This document shows positions 35,113-42,707 of a stretch of DNA of 64,000 nt, one piece after another. Positions within the stretch are counted from its first letter, which is position 1. The number at the start of each line of letters is the position of its first letter. The stretch comes from Spirosoma utsteinense. Lineage in GTDB: Bacteria > Bacteroidota > Bacteroidia > Cytophagales > Spirosomataceae. Under the pieces are notes generated by a model. That model saw only the letters and a list, made by a program, of their open reading frames with translations. It had not been told where the DNA came from and ran no database searches. Made by a program: the position numbers and the translations under genes. Where the stretch lies: contig NZ_VFIA01000032.1 of NCBI RefSeq assembly GCF_014282275.1, positions 1 through 64,000 of the forward strand, in the 5' to 3' direction.

Positions 35113-35331
35113 TTACCGGCTCCGTACCTACACCGGCGTTATGAGCATAGAACTATTACCCCACAGGATAAGTCTATTATAAATATATTAAAGTTACCCA
35201 CCTGGCGAATTGAAAGCTAATGGAAACGAATACCGGCACCAGGGCTAATGGCATCGATTTCCATCCTGTATCCATTCACTCCCAATCGCCTATAGCGACA
35301 TTGCGCAGAGTTTACGAACTTGCAGGCTATT

Positions 35332-36072
35332 ATGAAAAAGCTCATTCTATGGCTGGCACTGGCTGGCCTGGCTTCCTGTAGCCCCGGCTATCACCTCACG
35401 AACCGGACCGCCAGCCGGATTGGTGTCGATTCGGTAACGGCCCCGGCCAATGCCAGCGTCGCCCGTTTCCTGACCCCCTACCGGCAGGGTCTGGAAAAAA
35501 CGATGAACGAGGTGCTGACCCATTCCACCGGACGTATCGAAAAAGGCCAGCCCGACGGCCCGCTCAATGATATCCTGACCGACGCCCTGCTCCAACAGTC
35601 AATTCAGCGCTACGGCAAACCCATCGACTGCTCGCACCTGAACTTCGGCGGTATCCGCAACAACTTGCCGGAAGGTAACATCACCACCGGCTCGGTCTTC
35701 GAAGTGATGCCGTTCGACAATCAACTGGTCGTGCTGACCCTCACCGGCGACATGCTCCAGCAATTGCTCGATCATTTTTCCAGTGGCAACAAACTCGTGG
35801 TAGGCGGTATGCGGGCCAAACTTCAGAATGGCAAAGCCCAGTCGGTAACGTTTACCAATGGCCGGACGCTCCAGCCAAGCGAAACCTACACGGTGGTGAC
35901 GAGCGATTATATCGCCGACGGGGGCGACAACGCCAATTTCCTAAAGAACGCCATCAAGCGTGAAACCCTTAATTATCTCATGCGTGATGCCCTGATCGAC
36001 TATTTCCGGCAGCAGGGCAAAACCGGTCAACCTCTTACGCCAACTTCCGATGGACGCATCAGCCTCAACTAG
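35332..36072 (+). CDS. 5'-nucleotidase C-terminal domain lipoprotein
   Basis: About 246 residues from the ATG at 35332, beginning MKKLILWLALAGLASCSPGY with a lipobox (LASC). The domain is the substrate-binding C-terminal half of 5'-nucleotidases: LNFGGIRNNLPEGNITTGSVFEVMPFDNQLVVLTLTG and VVTSDYIADGGDNANF. The metallophosphatase half is encoded by the next gene, which starts 22 bases before this one ends. The two halves, usually one secreted protein, are therefore split. It probably sits on the outer face of a membrane and hydrolyses nucleotides together with its partner. Confidence 0.85.
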   Translation: MKKLILWLALAGLASCSPGYHLTNRTASRIGVDSVTAPANASVARFLTPYRQGLEKTMNEVLTHSTGRIEKGQPDGPLNDILTDALLQQSIQRYGKPIDCSHLNFGGIRNNLPEGNITTGSVFEVMPFDNQLVVLTLTGDMLQQLLDHFSSGNKLVVGGMRAKLQNGKAQSVTFTNGRTLQPSETYTVVTSDYIADGGDNANFLKNAIKRETLNYLMRDALIDYFRQQGKTGQPLTPTSDGRISLN

Positions 36073-36973
36073 ACGTCAGTTTCTTAAATTGCTGGGCACG
36101 GCCGCTGTTGTCGGCTCCGTAGCGCCCGACATCATGGCTGGTAGCGCCAGGCCCAAAACGACGATGCTGACGATCCTGCATACGAACGACGTTCACAGCC
36201 GACTGGACCCCTTCCCGATGGACGGAAGCCGGAACGCCGGGCGCGGGGGTGTAGCCCGCCGGGCCACGCTGATCCAGCAGATCCGGCAGGAGCAGGAAAA
36301 TGTGCTGTTGCTCGATGCGGGCGATATTTTTCAGGGAACACCCTATTTCAACGTTTACAAGGGTGAGCCCGAAATACTGGCCATGAACCAGCTCGGCTAC
36401 GATGCCGGGACAATTGGAAACCACGATTTCGACGGCGGCATCGACAACATGGTTACGCAGTTCGGCAAGGCGACGTTTCCCCTGCTCATTGCCAACTACG
36501 ATTTCAGGAACACCGTGCTCGACGGAAAAACCAAGCCCTACAAGGTGTTCACGAAAGACGGTATCAAAGTGGGTGTGTTCGGGCTGGGCATTAAACCGGA
36601 AGGGCTGATCCCGAAGGATGCCTATAAAGAAACCAAATACCTCGACCCCATCGACATTGGTAACGATATGGCCACCCGGCTCCGAACCGAACAGAAGTGC
36701 GATTATGTTATCTGTCTGTCGCACCTCGGTTATAAGTACGATGGACCAACCGTATCAGATAACGTACTGGCGGCCAGGACCCGGAATATCGACGGAATTA
36801 TTGGCGGCCATACCCACACGTTTCTGGATGCGCCGGTCACGGTCAACAACGCCGACGGCCAGCCGATCTGGATTAATCAGGTAGGTTTTGCCGGCATTAA
36901 TCTCGGCCGGATCGACCTGACGTTTGAACGCGGTAAGGCATCCATGGCCGGTCAGTCGGTAGAGGTCAAATAA
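36050..36973 (+). CDS. 5'-nucleotidase N-terminal metallophosphatase, Tat-exported
   Basis: 307 residues. A twin-arginine signal (STRRQFLKLLGTAAVVGS) indicates folded export. Metal-binding motifs are TILHTNDVHSRLDPF, LLLDAGDIFQGTPYF, GNHDFDGG and IIGGHTHTFLD, complete for a calcineurin-like phosphatase of the 5'-nucleotidase type. Its start overlaps the end of the upstream C-terminal-domain gene by 23 bases, so the pair is co-translated. The reversed order (C-terminal domain first) is a feature of this split form. Confidence 0.88.
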   Translation: MDASASTRRQFLKLLGTAAVVGSVAPDIMAGSARPKTTMLTILHTNDVHSRLDPFPMDGSRNAGRGGVARRATLIQQIRQEQENVLLLDAGDIFQGTPYFNVYKGEPEILAMNQLGYDAGTIGNHDFDGGIDNMVTQFGKATFPLLIANYDFRNTVLDGKTKPYKVFTKDGIKVGVFGLGIKPEGLIPKDAYKETKYLDPIDIGNDMATRLRTEQKCDYVICLSHLGYKYDGPTVSDNVLAARTRNIDGIIGGHTHTFLDAPVTVNNADGQPIWINQVGFAGINLGRIDLTFERGKASMAGQSVEVK

Positions 36974-37053
36974 ACTTTGTACCTTTGTTCACGAGGAATA
37001 AGGGACTCCCAGTTCAGTCCCTGCTGCTCTTTCACTAATTCAATCGTTCGCCC

Positions 37054-37740
37054 ATGAAATTTGGCGTTGTAGTATTCCCCGGCTCTAACTGCGATCAGGA
37101 CGCAGTTGACGCGCTGGAATTGATGGACCAGGAAGTTGTTAAACTCTGGCATAAAGACCACGACCTGCAGGGATGTGATTTCATTATCCTGCCTGGTGGC
37201 TTTTCGTATGGTGACTACCTGCGCACAGGGTCTGTAGCGCGCTTTTCGCCTATCATGAACGAAGTTATTGCCCATGCCAACCGGGGCGGCTACCTGATGG
37301 GTATCTGCAACGGGTTTCAGGTGCTGGCCGAAGCACGGCTTGTACCGGGCGTGTTGCTGCGGAATGCGAACCAGCAGTACATCTGCAAAAACATTTACCT
37401 GTCGCCCCAGTCGCCCGATGCCTTGCTGACGGCGGGTCTGGATCGCCCGGCCTATAAAATTCCGATGGCCCACGGCGAAGGCCGTTTCTTTGCCGACGCC
37501 GATACGCTCAAATCGCTCAATGATAACGGGCAGGTGCTGTTTCGCTACTGCGACGAAACCGGTGCCATCACCGATGCGGCCAACCCCAACGGTAGCCTTG
37601 AAAACATTGCGGGTATCACCAACAAAGGCAAGAACGTCTTTGGTATGATGCCCCACCCCGAACGGGCCGCCGACCCTGCCCTGGGCAATATGGATGGCCG
37701 CCTGATCCTGGACCAGATCCTGAAAACGGTGCTGGTGTAA
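37054..37740 (+). CDS. purQ: Phosphoribosylformylglycinamidine synthase subunit PurQ
   Basis: 228 residues, the length of a separate PurQ subunit. The class I glutaminase triad is visible: nucleophile cysteine in GICNGFQVLAEARL, and histidine and glutamate in MPHPERA; LPGGFSYGDYLR precedes it. It provides ammonia for step four of purine synthesis together with PurL and PurS, which are not in the window. It is the last gene before an array of repeats, and it appears monocistronic. Confidence 0.97.
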   Translation: MKFGVVVFPGSNCDQDAVDALELMDQEVVKLWHKDHDLQGCDFIILPGGFSYGDYLRTGSVARFSPIMNEVIAHANRGGYLMGICNGFQVLAEARLVPGVLLRNANQQYICKNIYLSPQSPDALLTAGLDRPAYKIPMAHGEGRFFADADTLKSLNDNGQVLFRYCDETGAITDAANPNGSLENIAGITNKGKNVFGMMPHPERAADPALGNMDGRLILDQILKTVLV

Positions 37741-37897
37741 AAAGTCGTAGAAGTCAAAAGTCATAGAAGTCGTAAAAGTCAAAAGTGGCTGACGCTTGAG
37801 TATTGCTCTTGCGACAGCCACTTTTGACTTTTACGACTTCTACGACCCCTACAACTTACGACTTCTACGACTTACGACTTCTACGACCCCTACGACT
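37741..37897. repeat. GTCGTAGAA-type repeat array with inverted arms
   Basis: Right after the purQ stop come short units of the GTCGTAGAAGTC/AAAAGTC type. Arms 37760-37791 and 37815-37846 are complementary over 32 positions with one mismatch. Beyond them follow further TACGACTTC-type units up to the OYE fragment. Confidence 0.8.
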
Positions 37898-38180
<283 letters not shown>

Positions 38181-38184
<4 letters not shown>

Positions 38185-38369
38185 CGAGTGACCAATTCGC
38201 TTTCGGTCAGGAGTTTCACAGGATGAGACACGCCTGGCTGCGAAAGACCCGTCAATTCCTGAATATCGGTGCAGGTCAGCGTTCCTTTTCGGGAGAGCTC
38301 TATCAGAATCGACAGCCGGTACTTGTCGGCGATGGCTTCGGTAGCTTTTTCAACGAAGCGATCTTCCAT
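38181..38369 (-). pseudogene. Truncated ArsR-type regulator
   Basis: The 62-residue frame MEDRFVEKATEAIADKYRL, then SILIELSRKGTLTCTDI and LTGLSQPGVSHPVKLL, is the N-terminal two thirds of an ArsR/SmtB winged-helix regulator, ending abruptly after LVTR. The C-terminal part is gone and the sequence passes directly into the OYE fragment, so a deletion has fused the two. A regulator and the reductase it controls were likely neighbours originally. It may still be expressed but is unlikely to be functional. Confidence 0.7.
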
Positions 38370-38488
38370 GAGCTGCCGCGTATTGACCTATGAGTATACA
38401 AAATCAACAAAATCGATTCCCGTGTTATGCTCCCTTCTAATGTACAAAAATTTAGCCCTATTTTTATAGATCCTAACTTTTTCTTCGT

Positions 38489-40126
38489 ATGCGACGCTAT
38501 TGTCTGTGGTTACTGTTTTCCCTCAGCGGGTCATCGATGGGCGCTTATGCACAGGCAGTGCTATCTTCCGATCTACCCATTGTCGTGATCGATACCGACG
38601 GGCGAACGATTGTCAATGAGCCTAAAGTTACGGCTACCCTGCACATCATCGATAACGGTTCCGGTAAACGCAACACCGCCACCGACCGGCCCGCACTAAC
38701 CAGCACCATTGGCATTGAAATTCGGGGTGCTTCGTCACAGGCGCTTTTCCCAAAGAAATCATATGGATTCGAACTGCGCGATTCGCTGGGCATCAGCTCG
38801 GTCAACGCATCGGTTCTGGGTATGCCAGCCGAATCAGACTGGGTCCTGAACGCAACCTATAATGACAAAACCCTCATCCGGGAAACACTGACCTACGACC
38901 TGAACCGGGCGATGAGCCCGTACTACACCCCCCGCTATCGCTACTGCGAAGTAGTTCTCAATGGAAGTTATGCCGGCATTTATATCCTGTTCGAGAAAAT
39001 AAAGCGAAACAAAAATCGCGTGAATATCACCAGCATCAAGAAGACCGATATTACGGGGGATGCGCTGACGGGCGGCTATATTTTCAAGATCGATAAAACC
39101 GAAGGATCACTTTCGCGTAGCTGGGACTCGCCCTACCGGGGAACGCGGGGTCAGGCCATTCCCATTCAGATTGACCGCCCTAAACCGGAGGATCTTGCCG
39201 AAGAACAATTTCAGTATGCCAGAAAATACATCACCGACTTTGAAAAAGCCCTCAGCGGAGCAGCGTTCGAGGATTCCCTGACCGGTTACCGCAACTACAT
39301 CAACGACGACTCCTTCGTGGATTACATGCTGATGACCGAAGTATGTAAGAATGTGGACGGGTATCGGCTCAGCACGTTTTTTTACAAAGATCGTGATTCG
39401 AAGGGCGCGGCCGGCAAGATCACCATCGGTCCAATCTGGGACTATAACCTTGCCTATGGTAACGCCGATTACTGTTCGGCTAACACCTTCCTGGGCTGGG
39501 CCTTCGATTTTCCGCGTATCTGCCCTACCGATGGGTTCCAGACACCGTTCTGGTGGGACCGCTTACTGACGGACCGGGCCTTCGCCAGTAAAGTACGGGT
39601 CAAGTACCAGTCTCTGCGTCAGACGGTGCTGAAAACCGAGCGCATTCAGGCACACATCGATTCGGTAGCCAGCGTATTGACCGAAGCCCGAATACGCAAC
39701 TTCCAGCGGTGGCCGGTGCTGGGCCAGTATGTGTGGCCCAACAGTTACGTTGGTAAAACCTACCAGGACGAAGTTACGTACCTGAAAGCGTGGATTAAAA
39801 ACCGGCTTGAATGGATGGATACCGCGGTGTTACCTTTTGGCGCGCCAGTGCTGGCCAGTGAACCCATCGACTCGTTCGAACTGGTTGTCAGTCCCAATCC
39901 GTCGGCGGGCGACGTGGCCGTACGCTACCAGCTTACGCAGGGTGCCGACCTACACCTGAACATCACCGACGCTACGGGCAGGCTATTGCAAAGTCTGGCG
40001 TTACCGGGCCAGCCCGCCGGCAAACACCAGCGAATCATTCCTAATCTGCCTGCTACACCCGGCATTTACTATGTCTTACTGAAGACCGAAACTACATCGG
40101 TAAGCCGAAAGCTGATCCGGCAGTGA
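38489..40126 (+). CDS. Secreted CotH-kinase protein with T9SS sorting domain
   Basis: 545 residues. Signal peptide to about 22 (GAYAQAVLSS), then CotH family features: IEIRGASSQALFPKKSYGFEL, DWVLNATYNDKTLIRETLTY, CEVVLNGSYAGIYILFEKIKR, DKTEGSLS, and the catalytic-type IGPIWDYNLAYGNADYC. The C-terminal ~80 residues are a T9SS sorting domain (VVSPNPSAGD ... SRKLIRQ). It is a shorter relative of the 1489-residue CotH protein at 11012. CotH proteins phosphorylate serine in spore coats; in Bacteroidota the substrate is unknown. It is convergent with the esterase gene, 3 bases apart. Confidence 0.87.
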   Translation: MRRYCLWLLFSLSGSSMGAYAQAVLSSDLPIVVIDTDGRTIVNEPKVTATLHIIDNGSGKRNTATDRPALTSTIGIEIRGASSQALFPKKSYGFELRDSLGISSVNASVLGMPAESDWVLNATYNDKTLIRETLTYDLNRAMSPYYTPRYRYCEVVLNGSYAGIYILFEKIKRNKNRVNITSIKKTDITGDALTGGYIFKIDKTEGSLSRSWDSPYRGTRGQAIPIQIDRPKPEDLAEEQFQYARKYITDFEKALSGAAFEDSLTGYRNYINDDSFVDYMLMTEVCKNVDGYRLSTFFYKDRDSKGAAGKITIGPIWDYNLAYGNADYCSANTFLGWAFDFPRICPTDGFQTPFWWDRLLTDRAFASKVRVKYQSLRQTVLKTERIQAHIDSVASVLTEARIRNFQRWPVLGQYVWPNSYVGKTYQDEVTYLKAWIKNRLEWMDTAVLPFGAPVLASEPIDSFELVVSPNPSAGDVAVRYQLTQGADLHLNITDATGRLLQSLALPGQPAGKHQRIIPNLPATPGIYYVLLKTETTSVSRKLIRQ

Positions 40127-40129
40127 AAG

Positions 40130-41329
40130 CTACTGCAAGGTCGAGAAGAACTGTAGGGTTTTAACAAGGTAATCGGGGATGCTGGTATCATGAGCCTTTC
40201 CCGGCAACGGCACCAGTTGTACGGACAGAGCGCCTTGTTTCTTCATCGCATCGAAGGCATTCTGACTATTCAGGAAGTACACCTGTTTATCGTCTGTACC
40301 GTGAATGAGCAAGGTGGGCGTTTTAGGTACAAAATTATAGATATCGTTTTCTTTCAGGGCGTTCAGGTATTCGGTATCGGTGCCATTCAGGATACCGGCA
40401 CGAAAGGTGTCGGTGAGGGCCAGGTGCAGGCTGACGTTGATCGTAGCCGCCGTTCCCTGGCTTTGCACCTGGGTGGCATAAGGTTCTTTCAGGTAAAACG
40501 ACAGGGGCCGGTTGAAGCCGTAAATTCGATTATAGGTTTGCATGACCCAGATATACTGGCTGTTGGCAACAGGAAGACCCGACGAGGGATTACCCAGCAA
40601 AAACTTCGAGAAACTGGTTTTGTCATAAGCACCTGCTCCGCAGCTAACCCCTTTCAAAGCAAACGCCATGGGGCTTTCACTTTCAATTTTCTGTTGCAGA
40701 CCCATCGTGGCGCCCCCGCCCTGGGAATAGCCCGACAGGTACAGGTTGTTGTTCCAGCCGATGGATTTCTGCTGGCAAAACTCCCGAACGGCCAGTAACA
40801 TGTCGTAGCTGGACGAAGCCAGCGTTTTCCGGTGTTCGTAGGGATGCAGCACCTGTTTGCTTTCGCCGTAACCAATATAATCGGGATACGCAATGAGGTA
40901 GCCTAGTGCTGCGCCCAGCGTTCCCATGGTGTAGGCTTCGGTACCTGGCGCGTAATAGGACGGTGCCAGGGTCTCATCGAAAATAGTACCGTGCTGAATG
41001 CTGATAAGGGATAATGGACCCGTTTTTGTTGGCACCAGCAGCGCACCCGACGCAGTTATATCGCTGCCATCTACGTTCTTGGTCCGGTAGGTAAGCCGGT
41101 ACACGGTACACCCGTTCTGTACAAATAGATCGGGCGAAACACCCCCGAATAACGTAGCGTCCTGCTTGAGTTGGGCCAGTGTCTGTTCTTTTGTCAGCTG
41201 GGCCAGCTGTGTGCTGCCCACCAGATACTGGTTCTGTGTTGTTGGGTCAAGTGTCGTATCGGTCTGACTACAGGCCGTAACGAACCAGATAATCCATAGG
41301 AAACGGATTAGCTTACCAGGGGTGATCAT
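40130..41329 (-). CDS. Alpha/beta-hydrolase lipoprotein (secreted lipase/esterase type)
   Basis: 399 residues. A lipobox is visible near residue 20 (WFVTACSQT). The nucleophile elbow is LYLSGYSQGGGATMG, the acid residue lies in PTLLIHGTDDKQVYF, and the histidine in PLPGKAHDTSIPDY; IGYGESKQVLHPY precedes the elbow. Layout and length fit secretory lipase-like and feruloyl-type esterases. Substrate unknown. The gene ends 3 bases from the convergent CotH gene. It is probably anchored in the periplasm or on the surface. Confidence 0.83.
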   Translation of the reverse strand: MITPGKLIRFLWIIWFVTACSQTDTTLDPTTQNQYLVGSTQLAQLTKEQTLAQLKQDATLFGGVSPDLFVQNGCTVYRLTYRTKNVDGSDITASGALLVPTKTGPLSLISIQHGTIFDETLAPSYYAPGTEAYTMGTLGAALGYLIAYPDYIGYGESKQVLHPYEHRKTLASSSYDMLLAVREFCQQKSIGWNNNLYLSGYSQGGGATMGLQQKIESESPMAFALKGVSCGAGAYDKTSFSKFLLGNPSSGLPVANSQYIWVMQTYNRIYGFNRPLSFYLKEPYATQVQSQGTAATINVSLHLALTDTFRAGILNGTDTEYLNALKENDIYNFVPKTPTLLIHGTDDKQVYFLNSQNAFDAMKKQGALSVQLVPLPGKAHDTSIPDYLVKTLQFFSTLQ

Positions 41330-41568
41330 ACAGATGTGTTAAAAGAGAGGAAGGTTCGAAAAGCACGTACTACCGCACTGATCTTTAACCAAAGGTCTTC
41401 AGATTTCAGGTACTGATCCCGATTATGTATGTCAGTTGCCCGGATAAGTAGGCAGACGGGTATTTACTGTCGGTAAAGCCGGGTAAATGGCCTCCAGTCC
41501 GGACAACTTTACTGTAAGAAAAATCAAAACGATACCTTTGGCCCGTATTTCCAAGCGTAGTCTACCCA

Positions 41569-42447
41569 ATGAAAGTTGCCGGCTTTAGTTTTATCCGTAA
41601 TGCTGTCCAGTTCGATTATCCTATCGTTGAGGCTATTACCTCTGTCCTGCCGCTCTGCGACGAGTTCGTCGTGGCCGTTGGGGATTCGGACGATGATACG
41701 CTGGCATTGATTAAGGCTATTCCAAGCGACAAAATCAGGATTATTCATACCACCTGGGATCAGACAGCCCGGGCGGGTGGGCGGGTGCTGGCTCAGGAAA
41801 CCGACAAAGCCCTGGCAGCGATCTCGCCGGATGCTGACTGGGCCTTCTATATCCAGGGCGACGAGGTGCTGCATGAACAGTCTATCCCCGCCGTTCGGCA
41901 GGCGATGGAAACCTACCTCGCTGATCCTACCGTAGATGGTCTACTATTCAAATACCTACATTTCTATGGTTCCTACAGCTATGTGGGCAACTCCCGACGC
42001 TGGTACCGGCGCGAAATTCGCATCATTCGTAATTCGGGCAATGTGGTTTCGTACAAAGATGCGCAGGGATTCCGCAGCCGGGACAACCAGAAGTTGCGCG
42101 TTAAACTGATCGACGCCCATATTTATCACTACGGTTGGGTAAGACCACCCAAAACGCAGCATACCCGCCTGCAAAGCATGCACCGGTTTTATCACGACGA
42201 TGGCACAGAAGTCGTGACGGAACCAGAAAAAGCACCCGATTTCGATTATAATCAGGCCGACTCGCTCCTGCCTTTCACCGGCGCTCACCCGGCCGTTATG
42301 CAGGCCCGCGTAGACCGGTTAAACTGGTCGTTCAACTTCGATACACGCCAGAAAAACTATAAAACGCCCCGCCTGCGTTTGCTGGCTTTTGTCGAAAAAC
42401 TAACAGGCTGGCGTATCGGCGAGTACAAGAACTACAAGCTTGTTTGA
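41569..42447 (+). CDS. Glycosyltransferase family 2-like protein
   Basis: 292 residues beginning MKVAGFSFIRNAVQFDYPIV, typical of the GT2-like group that acts on cell-surface glycans. VVAVGDSDDDTLALIKAI gives a nucleotide-binding acidic region and WAFYIQGDEVLHE the catalytic-type DxD-like area (QGDE). A SYVGNSRRWYRREIRIIR segment and an HIYHYGWVRPP segment follow. The sugar is unknown. A 243-bp nested inverted repeat follows directly after its stop. Confidence 0.8.
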   Translation: MKVAGFSFIRNAVQFDYPIVEAITSVLPLCDEFVVAVGDSDDDTLALIKAIPSDKIRIIHTTWDQTARAGGRVLAQETDKALAAISPDADWAFYIQGDEVLHEQSIPAVRQAMETYLADPTVDGLLFKYLHFYGSYSYVGNSRRWYRREIRIIRNSGNVVSYKDAQGFRSRDNQKLRVKLIDAHIYHYGWVRPPKTQHTRLQSMHRFYHDDGTEVVTEPEKAPDFDYNQADSLLPFTGAHPAVMQARVDRLNWSFNFDTRQKNYKTPRLRLLAFVEKLTGWRIGEYKNYKLV

Positions 42448-42449
42448 GT

Positions 42450-42692
42450 AACAGCGCCCGTACGCCAGCGTTGAAAGCTAGTGTAACGTGAATTCGGGAT
42501 TAAGCTGCCTTAATTTTGGCCCGTTAGGGCCTTTACAGCGCAGCGTTGGTAGGCCGCCGGAGCGGTAGGACAATTTGATTTCAGCAGTGCCGTCAGGTAC
42601 ATAGACGCTGAAAATTTCTACCGACGCTACGCTGTTAAGGCCCTAACGGGCCAAATCTAATCCCGAATTCACGTTAATGTACGGGCGCTGTT
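42450..42692. repeat. 243-bp nested palindromic element
   Basis: Four complementary arm pairs are nested: 42450-42463/42679-42692, 42484-42502/42658-42676, 42516-42533/42637-42654 (all perfect) and 42535-42552/42618-42635 (two mismatches). The third pair contains GGCCCGTTAGGGCC, which can fold by itself. It starts two bases after the glycosyltransferase stop and ends 15 bases before the stop of the convergent T9SS gene. Confidence 0.85.
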
Positions 42693-42707
42693 GGTTGACC
42701 CGGGAAT

